Below, one piece after another: positions 5,049 through 11,700 of a DNA stretch of 11,804 bases. Numbering within the stretch: the first letter of the stretch is position 1; every line of letters starts with the position of its first letter. The notes below the pieces were generated by a model. The model was not told where the DNA came from, ran no database searches, and saw nothing but the letters and a program-made list of their open reading frames with translations. A program made the position numbers and the translations under genes. The stretch is from DASSKW01 sp035701115. Lineage in GTDB: Bacteria; Pseudomonadota; Gammaproteobacteria; Natronospirales; REEB76. The stretch lies in contig DASSOA010000050.1 of the NCBI GenBank assembly GCA_035701115.1, forward strand, positions 1 through 11,804, given 5' to 3'.

Positions 5049-7496
5049 TCAACGCCCAGCCTCGACCGTCACCGTGCACACCTCAAAAGGCCATTTCCAA
5101 CCTCGGATTTCTGGAGCGTCGATGCCATTTGCATGTGCATGGTCGAGATGGATATGGATTTGGTTCTTTAGCCAGTCCTTGACGTGCGCGCCTGTCATAC
5201 GCAATCGCGGTACGCGGTCAATCACGTCAATCGAGAGATTGAAACGGTCAACCTGATTGCAGATCGCCAATTCAAGCGGCGTGCTGATACTGCCGACCTC
5301 CTTGTAGCCACGCACGTGCAAGTTGCAATGATTGGCGCGGCGATAGGTGAGCTTGTGGATTAATGCCGGATAGCCATGAAAATTCAGTATGATTGGCCGG
5401 TCAGTGGTAAACAGGCTATCGAAGTCACGGTCCGACAGCCCGTGTGGATGTTCAGTCTGTGGTAGCAGTGTAAACAAGTCGACGATATTGACGAAGCGCA
5501 ACTTTAAGTCGGGGAACTTTTCGCGCAGGATGGCGGCTGACGCCAACGCCTCCATCGTGGCCACGTCCCCTGCCGAAGCGATGACTGCGTCCGGTTCCCC
5601 CTCCTCGTCACTGCTTGCCCAATCCCACAATCCTATGCCTTTCGCGCAGTGCACGACCGCTGACTCGATATCAAGATATTGCAGGTGTGGCTGTTTGTCG
5701 GCGACGATCACGTTGACGCAGCCGACGCTGCGCAGGCAGTGATCGGCCACGGCCAGCAGACAGTTGGCGTCGGGCGGCAGATAGACGCGAGTGAGCGCAG
5801 GGCTCTTGTTGGTGACCACATCGATGAAACCCGGATCCTGATGGGTAAAGCCATTGTGGTCCTGGCGCCATACCGTCGAACTGATCAGCAGGTTCAACGA
5901 GGCGATTGGTGAGCGCCATGACACCTCGCCGCATTTCTCAAGCCACTTCGCGTGCTGACTGACCATCGAGTCGATGACGTGCGCGAACGCTTCGTAGGTC
6001 GCCAGAAGGCCGTGGCGGCCGCTGAGTAGATAACCCTCAAGCCACCCCTCCAGCGTGTGCTCGCTCAGCATTTCCATTACCCGGCCGTCGGGCGACAGCT
6101 CGCCGCCGTCGGCGTCCTCCGGCTTCAACTCGGCGAGCCAGGTTTTCGCGGTCGCCTCGTAGATTGCCTGCAGCCGGTTTGAAGCCGTCTCATCCGGGCC
6201 GAATACCCGGAAGTCGTTCATGTTCCGCCGCATGACGTCGCGCAGGAATTGTCCGAGTACATTGGTATTCTCGGCTTCCCGGCGGCCGGGGCGCGCCACA
6301 CTTACCGCGTACTCGCGAAAATCCGGCAGAGAAAGCGGTCTGCGCAGCAACCCGCCATTTGCAGCCGGATTGGCGCTCATGCGCCGCATGCCCCGCGGCG
6401 CCAGCTGTCGCAGCCCGGCGATGAGGCGGCCGGTCGTATCGAACAACTCCCGCGGCCGATAGCTGCACATCCACTGCTCCAGCAGTTGCAGGCTAGCCGG
6501 GTTCGAGGCGGGGTCGGCAATCGGAATCTGGTGTGCACGCCAACTACCTTCGACGCGGTGGCCGCCGACCTCTTTCGGTCCGGTCCAGCCCTTCGGTGTG
6601 CGCAAAATGATCATCGGCCAGCGTGGGCGGCGCGTCTGGCCGCTGCTGCGCGCTGCATTCTGGATCGAGCGGATGTCGAGGATGCAGCGCTCCAGCGCCG
6701 CAGCCATTTTCCGGTGCATCGCAAGCGGCTCGTGGCCTTCCACCACGATAGGTGCATAACCGTAACCGGTAAGCAGGCTCATCAACTCTTCTGGCGCAAT
6801 GCGTGCAAGAATCGCGGGGTTGGCAATCTTATAGCCGTTCAGATGCAGGACCGGCAGTACCGCGCCGTCGCGGACCGGGTTGAGGAACTTGTTGGAGTGC
6901 CACGACGTGGCGAGCGGCCCGGTCTCCGCCTCACCGTCGCCCACTGCCGCGCACACGATGAGATCGGGATTGTCGAACGCGGCGCCGAACGCATGTGACA
7001 GGCTGTAACCGAGTTCGCCGCCTTCGTGAATTGATCCCGGTGTTTCCGGTGTGCAATGACTGCCGATTCCGCCGGGAAAGGAAAACTTGCGAAACAGCAT
7101 GCGCATTCCTTCTTCGTCGGGACTGCAATCCGGGTAGCGCTCGGAATACGTGCCTTCGAGCCAGGTGTTCGCCAGCACCGCCGGCGCGCCGTGGCCCGGC
7201 CCCGCCACGTACAGCATGTCGAGATCATACTTGCTGATCAGCCTGTTGAGATGAGCCCAGATGAAGTTCTGTCCCGGATCGGAGCCCCAGTGCCCGAGCA
7301 GCCGCTGTTTGATGTGCTCCGGTTTGAGCGGTTCCTTGAGCAGCGGATTTTCACGCAGATAGAGCATGCCGGCGCACAGATAGTTGGCGGCGCGCCACCA
7401 GCCATCAAGTCCATGCAGCTCGTCGGCGGAGATGTCGCCACGCAACTCATCGACAGAGCTGTCGAAATCGGTTTTCATCGAATCAGGGGCAGCCAT
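5049..7496 (-). CDS. xfp: Xylulose-5-phosphate/fructose-6-phosphate phosphoketolase (815 aa)
   Basis: A cytosolic thiamine-diphosphate enzyme that splits xylulose 5-phosphate (and in many members fructose 6-phosphate) with inorganic phosphate to acetyl-phosphate and a shorter sugar phosphate. It is full length for the family. The N-terminal TPP domain shows GPGHG (99-103), PGGIGSH (141-147), the family signature EGGELGY (158-164) and the TPP motif GDGE (186-189) with Asn220 of HLNGYKI. The middle domain carries the conserved WRQDHNGFTHQDPGF segment that contacts the cofactor of the partner subunit. The C-terminal domain is complete. ATG at 7496 has AGGA eight bases upstream. It lies 193 bases after two usp genes on the same strand. 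No FNR box or clear terminator was found in that gap, so it is probably the last gene of the box 4 unit. Acetyl-phosphate from it would allow ATP formation by acetate kinase when respiration stops; no acetate kinase gene is in the window. Confidence 0.97.
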   Translation of the reverse strand: MAAPDSMKTDFDSSVDELRGDISADELHGLDGWWRAANYLCAGMLYLRENPLLKEPLKPEHIKQRLLGHWGSDPGQNFIWAHLNRLISKYDLDMLYVAGPGHGAPAVLANTWLEGTYSERYPDCSPDEEGMRMLFRKFSFPGGIGSHCTPETPGSIHEGGELGYSLSHAFGAAFDNPDLIVCAAVGDGEAETGPLATSWHSNKFLNPVRDGAVLPVLHLNGYKIANPAILARIAPEELMSLLTGYGYAPIVVEGHEPLAMHRKMAAALERCILDIRSIQNAARSSGQTRRPRWPMIILRTPKGWTGPKEVGGHRVEGSWRAHQIPIADPASNPASLQLLEQWMCSYRPRELFDTTGRLIAGLRQLAPRGMRRMSANPAANGGLLRRPLSLPDFREYAVSVARPGRREAENTNVLGQFLRDVMRRNMNDFRVFGPDETASNRLQAIYEATAKTWLAELKPEDADGGELSPDGRVMEMLSEHTLEGWLEGYLLSGRHGLLATYEAFAHVIDSMVSQHAKWLEKCGEVSWRSPIASLNLLISSTVWRQDHNGFTHQDPGFIDVVTNKSPALTRVYLPPDANCLLAVADHCLRSVGCVNVIVADKQPHLQYLDIESAVVHCAKGIGLWDWASSDEEGEPDAVIASAGDVATMEALASAAILREKFPDLKLRFVNIVDLFTLLPQTEHPHGLSDRDFDSLFTTDRPIILNFHGYPALIHKLTYRRANHCNLHVRGYKEVGSISTPLELAICNQVDRFNLSIDVIDRVPRLRMTGAHVKDWLKNQIHIHLDHAHANGIDAPEIRGWKWPFEVCTVTVEAGR

Positions 7497-7689
7497 ATTT
7501 TCGTCCTGTCGTATCTGCGCTTTCGCTGCGCCTGCCGGCCGTCGGCATCGGATAGCGACGCCTGCGATTTTTATGCGGAGTCACATGATGACGAGTGTCG
7601 GCTGCAGCAATCACCAGCCACGAGCTTGCTGCGCGCTTACGCCAAAGAATACAGTCGGCCGCGGCGATTCGGCGTCGCTTCGGCTCCGA

Positions 7690-8178
7690 CTATGTCTGCA
7701 ATGCCTCAGGCTGGCTCTGGTGTTCGGCACGTGCTCGCGTTTCACGCTCCGGCTCCCCTACCAGCAGTACCGGCTTGTCGGTCGCGGCAAGAACCTTGGT
7801 CGCCACCGATCCCATCAGGAGATTGCCCAGATTGGTACGGCCCTTCGATCCCATCACGATCAGATCGAAGCCGTTCTCATCGGCATGCCGCACGATGGTT
7901 GACGCGATCTCTCCCACCGCCATGACAACGTGATGCGGGATTTTCCATTCGTCGAGGCGTGCCTGCGCCCCGGCCAGGTCGCCCACACTCAATCCTTTGA
8001 GGTATTCGACCACCGATTCGCGCCCGGCGAAGCGGGCTGCCCCATAGAAGGGGCTATCGTCGTGGACGCTGATGAGCGTGATCGACGGCAGATCGGTAAA
8101 CGACTTGGTCAGATGGAGAAATTTTGTTAATGCACGCAATGCATTTTCCGAACCATCAATGGCGATCAATACTTTCAT
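7690..8178 (-). CDS. Universal stress protein, single UspA domain (162 aa)
   Basis: A UspA-fold protein beginning MKVLIAIDGSENALRAL, with the family Asp at residue 8. The ATP loop is intact: G110-S-K-G113-(9)-G123-S124, the full G2xG9xG(S/T) signature, with Lys at the place of the usual His. The last 20 residues (GEPERETRARAEHQSQPEALQT) form a charged tail beyond the domain. A GTG at 8196 in the same frame is possible, but the ATG at 8178 is preferred because AGGA lies nine bases before it and the domain begins there. It starts 21 bases after the stop of the preceding usp, so the two are surely co-transcribed. Sequence differs clearly from its neighbour, so this is not a recent duplication. 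Confidence 0.93.
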   Translation of the reverse strand: MKVLIAIDGSENALRALTKFLHLTKSFTDLPSITLISVHDDSPFYGAARFAGRESVVEYLKGLSVGDLAGAQARLDEWKIPHHVVMAVGEIASTIVRHADENGFDLIVMGSKGRTNLGNLLMGSVATKVLAATDKPVLLVGEPERETRARAEHQSQPEALQT

Positions 8179-8199
8179 GGCGGTATCCTGTGTCACGAA

Positions 8200-8709
8200 T
8201 CAGTGCCCGGCCGGTTCCGGATCACGCTTCATCGTGGTGGCCACGGCTTTCGCAGTGGTGGCGCTGTCCGGCGCGCGCACCAACAGCACGGGCACCGGGC
8301 TTGTGCGGATGACGCCTTCGGCGTCGCTTCCCATTAGTAAATGATCGACGCCGCGCCGCCCATGCGTACCCATGACGATCAGATCGGCGCCCCACGTCCG
8401 GGCGTCTTCCAGAATCAATTGGTGCACCCGCCCGTTGAAGTTTTCCGGCATTGCCTTTTCCGGTGTGATGCCCTCTGCACGCGCTGTCGCCACGGCTTCG
8501 GACATGACGCGCTCACCCTCCTGGCGCACCGATTGCATGATTGCTTCAATCGCCCACGCGCCGCCAGCGACACTCAGGAGCACCCTCTGATCCACCACGT
8601 GGAGAATACGCAGCGCGGCACCTTGGTCCCGGGCAAGCCGGATCGCTTCACGCAAACCGGCCTGTGCGGTTACACTGCCATCGACTGGAGCGAGAATTCG
8701 CCGATACAT
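8200..8709 (-). CDS. Universal stress protein, single UspA domain (169 aa)
   Basis: A UspA-fold protein that starts MYRRILAPVDGS, with Asp at residue 10. It carries a complete ATP loop, G114-T-H-G117-(9)-G127-S128, then VPVLLVR and a 24-residue tail (APDSATTAKAVATTMKRDPEPAGH) outside the domain. A central helix (about 58-81) is longer than in the other single-domain copies here. The start has AAAGGG about eight bases upstream. It is the first gene of a minus-strand unit, usp-usp-xfp, behind box 4. As an intact nucleotide binder it is the copy in this window most likely to bind ATP. The specific role is not deducible. Confidence 0.93.
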   Translation of the reverse strand: MYRRILAPVDGSVTAQAGLREAIRLARDQGAALRILHVVDQRVLLSVAGGAWAIEAIMQSVRQEGERVMSEAVATARAEGITPEKAMPENFNGRVHQLILEDARTWGADLIVMGTHGRRGVDHLLMGSDAEGVIRTSPVPVLLVRAPDSATTAKAVATTMKRDPEPAGH

Positions 8710-8779
8710 ACGTCAACCCTTTCTTTTCCGTCTGCAGGCGGCCGCTGTGCGACACACATCCCGGGCGGAACTGAATGCC

Positions 8780-8820
8780 ATGTTAGCGGCCGCGGTCGGA
8801 CGATGCTTGATCTGGATCAA
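8780..8820 (-). promoter_or_regulatory. FNR/ANR-type promoter of the usp-usp-xfp unit (box 4)
   Basis: A perfect box at 8807-8820 reads TTGATCCAGATCAA towards the usp gene, the same 14-mer as boxes 1 and 3. A TAACAT hexamer (8785 down to 8780) begins 22 bases after it and matches four of six -10 positions. Predicted start is near 8773, with a leader of about 64 bases. A 21-bp imperfect palindrome sits 20 bases upstream of the box. Confidence 0.83.
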
Positions 8821-8839
8821 TCGCAACGCTACCGGCAAC

Positions 8840-8860
8840 ATGCAACGGCAGCCGTTGTAT
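8840..8860. repeat. 21-bp imperfect palindrome upstream of box 4
   Basis: CAACGGC (8843-8849), one base, then GCCGTTG (8851-8857) is a perfect 7-bp inverted repeat. Including two flanking pairs and one mismatch the symmetry covers 8840-8860. It lies upstream of the predicted start, so it would act as DNA, for instance as an operator or second activator site, rather than as RNA. No protein is known to me for it. Confidence 0.45.
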
Positions 8861-8934
8861 ATCGGCTTCCCGAGTCAATCTCTTTTGAAAGTGCCGGCTG
8901 ATTCACCGTAGCGCGCGGAAAAGGCAAAGACTAT

Positions 8935-8962
8935 CCGCCGGGACGAAAAGCCATCCCGCCGG
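8935..8962 (-). terminator. Possible terminator after the MepK-like gene
   Basis: On the minus strand a 9-bp stem with one mismatch (8954-8962 against 8935-8943) encloses a 10-base loop. It is followed by a moderately T-rich run that includes CTTTGCCTTTT. It sits about 30 bases past the stop of the peptidase gene and before box 4, where the transcript should end. The T-tract is interrupted, so strength is uncertain. Confidence 0.35.
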
Positions 8963-8993
8963 ACCCGGTTACGCGCTGGCGAGCCCAGCATCG

Positions 8994-9545
8994 CTACCAG
9001 GTGCGCACGCGCCCGACGTCCATGTGAATGAAGTTCGACTTCGGGTAATAGCCGACACCGCCGCCGTGCAATGCGATGGCTGCCGACCGCACCGCCCGCA
9101 GATCACGTCCCGGCAACCGGATGTCGATCGCCTCACCCGCCATGTGCAGGCTGTGCCGGGCGACGCCCGAACCGTTCCCTGCCAGCATCGCGTTGGTCGC
9201 CGGCGAGCGATAGCCCGAGATCACGTGAAAGGATTCGGTACTCAGCGTCGCGCGCAGCGCAAACAGCAGGTCGAGCAGCGAGGTAGCGATCGGTTTCACC
9301 TGATTGGTGCGGAAATCACGTAGCACGTGATCGATCTCGGCGAGGGATTCCGGGAGGTACCGTCCTTCGATCCAATAAGGCGAGCCGAACGACTCGCCGG
9401 TATGCAGATTGTAGAAGGCCAGGCGCCGCTCATGCCGCCCCGCCTCGACCGCCGCCCGCGCCGCCCGCGGCAGAGAGATGCAACCCGCCGCTGCAACCAG
9501 ACCGAACTTGAAAAAAGCGCGCCTGTCATCGCGGATTGTCGCCAT
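8994..9545 (-). CDS. MepK/YcbK-like (DUF882, peptidase M15-type) murein endopeptidase with Tat signal (183 aa)
   Basis: A predicted exported zinc endopeptidase acting on peptidoglycan peptide crosslinks. Residues 8-13 read RRAFFK, a twin-arginine motif, followed by a hydrophobic stretch and a likely cut after about residue 31 (ARA-AVEAG). E. coli YcbK is also a Tat substrate. The domain keeps ISGYRSPATN (109-118), the metal-site block H134-M-A-G-E-A-I-D141, the GVGYYPKSNF stretch, and H174-M-D176 near the C-terminal end GRVRTW. This arrangement matches YcbK, renamed MepK, which cleaves meso-DAP to meso-DAP (3-3) crosslinks. The start has GGAGGA seven bases upstream. It is the third gene after cytochrome c and an L,D-transpeptidase, 71 bases from the latter, and so is likely under box 5. 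Family and export route are firm; exact bond specificity is inferred. Confidence 0.92.
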   Translation of the reverse strand: MATIRDDRRAFFKFGLVAAAGCISLPRAARAAVEAGRHERRLAFYNLHTGESFGSPYWIEGRYLPESLAEIDHVLRDFRTNQVKPIATSLLDLLFALRATLSTESFHVISGYRSPATNAMLAGNGSGVARHSLHMAGEAIDIRLPGRDLRAVRSAAIALHGGGVGYYPKSNFIHMDVGRVRTW

Positions 9546-9616
9546 CCCGCTTCCTCCGCTCGTTGATTCGGCACGGCGCCGGAACGCACGGACGAAACGA
9601 GAGGTGCGATGCGGAA

Positions 9617-10531
9617 CTAACGGCCCACCGCGCGCGCAATGCCTTCTTCGCGACGCGCCATTCTTTCGGCTTCCCGCCAGTCCACCCGTCCGCTCAATCC
9701 TTCGTCCGCAGCCAACTGCTGCACCATCTTAAACGCTTTCCCGCCTTCGCGATAGATATCGCGATGGACTTCCAGAAACACGCCTGCGGTTCCGGCATCA
9801 GTCAGCAGTATGCGCCGATAGACGATTCGTACCGGAAATCCGCGCCGAACCAGCGCGAAGAGGTTCGCCGCATCGTCCGGGTGCAGTCGGATGCAGCCGT
9901 GTGTGCGAAAGCCGTAGATGCTGGCAGGCGCATTGGTGGCGTGGATGCCGTAACCGGGCAGACTCAAGCCGATCCAGTAGTCTCCCAGCGGATTGTCGGG
10001 TCCCGGCGGAACGCTTTCCCTCACGGGCTTGCCTTCGCGCCGCATCTCGTTCTGGATCGACCGAGGAACAATCCAGGTCTTGTGCCGCTCGAGGGCAGTG
10101 ACCTCGAATGCACCGGTCGGTGTCGGCCAGGTATGCCGCCCGACCGCTACCGGATAACTGTGCACGAGCACACCGCCCTTGAACAAAAACAACATGCGCT
10201 GCGGCAGATTGATCACAATGCCCTCGATCATGCGCTCTGGCACGATGTGGCGATTGTCAATGACGAGCTGCTGCCCCGCCTTGAGCCGGCTGTCGGCACG
10301 CAGTCCGTTGTCGGCGGCGAGCACCGCAGGCTCGAGACCATGACGCGCTCCGACGCGCGCCAGCGTGTCGCCCGCCCCGGCGGTATAAACGAAACGACTG
10401 CCGATAATCTCTGCCGGCGCATCCGCGTGTGCCGGTGCCGGCAACAGTAGTGCCAGCCACACCATGAGCCACAGGCTCGCGGTTTCTGAAAAGCGCCGGG
10501 AATAGCCGCTCATCGTGCCGAACGGTTTCAT
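9617..10531 (-). CDS. Periplasmic L,D-transpeptidase (YkuD) with LysM domain, ErfK/YbiS-like (304 aa)
   Basis: An exported peptidoglycan enzyme. Residues 19-36 (SLWLMVWLALLLPAPAHA) form a Sec signal with a likely cut after AHA. A LysM-type murein-binding domain follows at about 47-92 (FVYTAGAGDTLARVGARHGL to LKAGQQLVID). The YkuD catalytic domain runs about 104-240, with PTPTGAF (136-142), His197, and the active-site block H211-G-C213-I-R215. PPGPDNPLG (175-183) is typical of the ErfK/YbiS/YcfS branch. Members attach Braun lipoprotein or form 3-3 crosslinks; which applies here is not decided. A 60-residue helical C-terminal tail is an extra. ATG at 10531 overlaps the cytochrome stop as ATGA, arguing for translational coupling. 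ATG at 10513 is an alternative; neither has a strong Shine-Dalgarno. Box 5 unit, followed by the MepK-like gene. Confidence 0.93.
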   Translation of the reverse strand: MKPFGTMSGYSRRFSETASLWLMVWLALLLPAPAHADAPAEIIGSRFVYTAGAGDTLARVGARHGLEPAVLAADNGLRADSRLKAGQQLVIDNRHIVPERMIEGIVINLPQRMLFLFKGGVLVHSYPVAVGRHTWPTPTGAFEVTALERHKTWIVPRSIQNEMRREGKPVRESVPPGPDNPLGDYWIGLSLPGYGIHATNAPASIYGFRTHGCIRLHPDDAANLFALVRRGFPVRIVYRRILLTDAGTAGVFLEVHRDIYREGGKAFKMVQQLAADEGLSGRVDWREAERMARREEGIARAVGR

Positions 10532-10848
10532 TCGAACCCGTACCGCATCGTGCCCAAATAGCGTGCAACGTCCTCGATGTCCTCGTCGCTCCAGTTGAGG
10601 TGTTGCTGGGATTGCCAGCGGCGCACGACTGCGCGCAGTTCCTCCGGTGTATGCACGATGCGCCCGCTGCGTCCGTGGATTTGCTCGCTGTGGCACTGTT
10701 CGCAGTGATTTTCGTAAAGCAACCGGCCGCGTTCCGGGTTCTGCGCTTGCACACCGCTGGAGGCAAGCAGCGTTCCCGACGCCCACAGCGCCGCAGCGAG
10801 ACACAGACTGGCACGCCTACGCGGTTTCACCAATTTTTCGAACTTCAT
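10528..10848 (-). CDS. Small periplasmic monohaem cytochrome c (106 aa)
   Basis: An exported electron carrier. A basic start (KPRRR) and hydrophobic segment end at a likely signal peptidase site VQA-Q (residues 33-36). The haem c site is C49-E-Q-C52-H53. The mature part is only about 70 residues. It includes the stretch RRWQSQQHLNWSDEDIEDVARYLGTMRYGFE, a C-terminal pattern I recall from short betaproteobacterial cytochromes of unknown partner. The only Met after the haem site is Met101 in the last helix, close to the end, so the sixth iron ligand is uncertain. The start has AAGGAG eight bases upstream. It is first in the box 5 unit and overlaps the L,D-transpeptidase start by ATGA. The redox partner cannot be told. 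Confidence 0.92.
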   Translation of the reverse strand: MKFEKLVKPRRRASLCLAAALWASGTLLASSGVQAQNPERGRLLYENHCEQCHSEQIHGRSGRIVHTPEELRAVVRRWQSQQHLNWSDEDIEDVARYLGTMRYGFE

Positions 10849-10886
10849 TGCCGCACTCCTTTTTCGATCCTTGCATGGTCATGTCG

Positions 10887-10928
10887 ATGCTAGGGCCGCG
10901 GGTACGCCATCAGCTTGATCCAGGTCAA
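10887..10928 (-). promoter_or_regulatory. FNR/ANR-type promoter of the cytochrome c unit (box 5)
   Basis: The box at 10915-10928 reads TTGACCTGGATCAA towards the cytochrome gene, one base off consensus. TAGCAT (10892 down to 10887) begins 23 bases after it and matches four of six -10 positions. Predicted start is near 10880, about 32 bases before the ATG. It is divergent from box 6, whose centre is 72 bases away. Confidence 0.72.
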
Positions 10929-10946
10929 CGCCGGCTGCGGCCGGCG
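10929..10946. repeat. GC-rich inverted repeat between boxes 5 and 6
   Basis: CGCCGGC (10929-10935) and GCCGGCG (10940-10946) are perfect reverse complements separated by TGCG. The repeat abuts box 5 directly. It lies upstream of both predicted starts, so it would not be in either mRNA. Chance in GC-rich DNA is possible. Confidence 0.4.
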
Positions 10947-10986
10947 CCGCACCGCCGTGGTACGGGCCTGAATACTGCAAACGGGT

Positions 10987-11027
10987 TTGATTTGCGTCAA
11001 GGAGCGTTGCTTGCGCCACCGTAAATT
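10987..11027 (+). promoter_or_regulatory. FNR/ANR-type promoter of the right-hand usp (box 6)
   Basis: The box at 10987-11000 is TTGATTTGCGTCAA: left half perfect, right half with G for A at its first base and a divergent spacer. TAAATT (11022-11027) begins 22 bases after it and matches four of six -10 positions. Predicted start is near 11034, with a leader of about 75 bases. This is the weakest of the six boxes, but its spacing matches the others. Confidence 0.65.
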
Positions 11028-11108
11028 GGAAGATGAGGATGCACTCGGCACGACGCATCCGTAACAGTGAGCTTTGGCGTGCCATCGAAGTCGAAAGAAA
11101 GGAAAAAC

Positions 11109-11552
11109 ATGTTCAAGAACATTCTCGTCCCGGTCGACGGCTCGAAGCTGTCACACAAGGCCATCAAGCCGGCCATCGACATCGCACTGGCTTTCAAGGC
11201 CAGCATCACGGGCTACTACGCGGCGCCCGAATACCATCCTGAAGTCTGGGACGAATATGTGCCGCCGAATTTCGTGACGCCGGATCAATTCAGGCAAATG
11301 TCCGGGAAGGTTGCGCGCAAATATCTGTCGGCCGTCGAGAAGGCTGCCGCCCGGGCAGGGGTTGCCACATCCTGCTTTTCAACAAATAGTGATGTGCCCT
11401 ACGAAGCGATCATCAAGGCTGCGCAAAAGAGGAAGTGTGATCTGATCGTGATGGCTTCACACGGCCGCAGCGGTCTGTCGCGGCTCATGCTCGGCAGTCA
11501 GACGTACAAGGTGGTGACGCTGAGTAAAGTACCGGTGATGGTCTGCCATTGA
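11109..11552 (+). CDS. Universal stress protein, single UspA domain (147 aa)
   Basis: A UspA-fold protein beginning MFKNILVPVDGSKLS, with Asp at residue 10. Its nucleotide loop is A116-S-H-G119-(9)-G129-S130, with the same Gly-to-Ala change at the first position as the usp at the left end. The two share length, loop position and the SPYEAII/VPYEAII and CDLIVMASHGR blocks. They are probably paralogues that now bracket the island. They differ most at residues 35-65, where this copy has an aromatic- and Pro-rich segment (YHPEVWDEYVPPNF). The ATG at 11109 has AAAGGA six bases upstream and fits the family. A GTG at 11067 would add 14 residues and is less likely. It stands alone behind box 6, and its stop faces the stop of the Crp/Fnr-type gene 148 bases further on. 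Confidence 0.93.
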   Translation: MFKNILVPVDGSKLSHKAIKPAIDIALAFKASITGYYAAPEYHPEVWDEYVPPNFVTPDQFRQMSGKVARKYLSAVEKAAARAGVATSCFSTNSDVPYEAIIKAAQKRKCDLIVMASHGRSGLSRLMLGSQTYKVVTLSKVPVMVCH

Positions 11553-11700
11553 GCCATAGCCTGTGGCAACGTCGACGGAAAGTCCGCCGCGTTCGAAACC
11601 ACGGATCGATATGCCGCGCTTGATCATTCCAGTCACCACCGACCAACGCCGGCGTCATCGGGCACCGGTGCGCCGTACTGTTGTGGCGCGGGTGCGCGAT

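Noticed and set aside
6249..6998. Plus-strand open frame inside the phosphoketolase region
   Set aside because: It is antisense to a complete, well-conserved enzyme and has no recognisable domain.
9567..9571. TTGAT half-site upstream of the MepK-like gene as a seventh FNR box
   Set aside because: The partner half-site is absent (CACGG instead of ATCAA).
11457..11639. Minus-strand open frame at the end of the right-hand usp
   Set aside because: It overlaps the usp antisense and its translation matches nothing.
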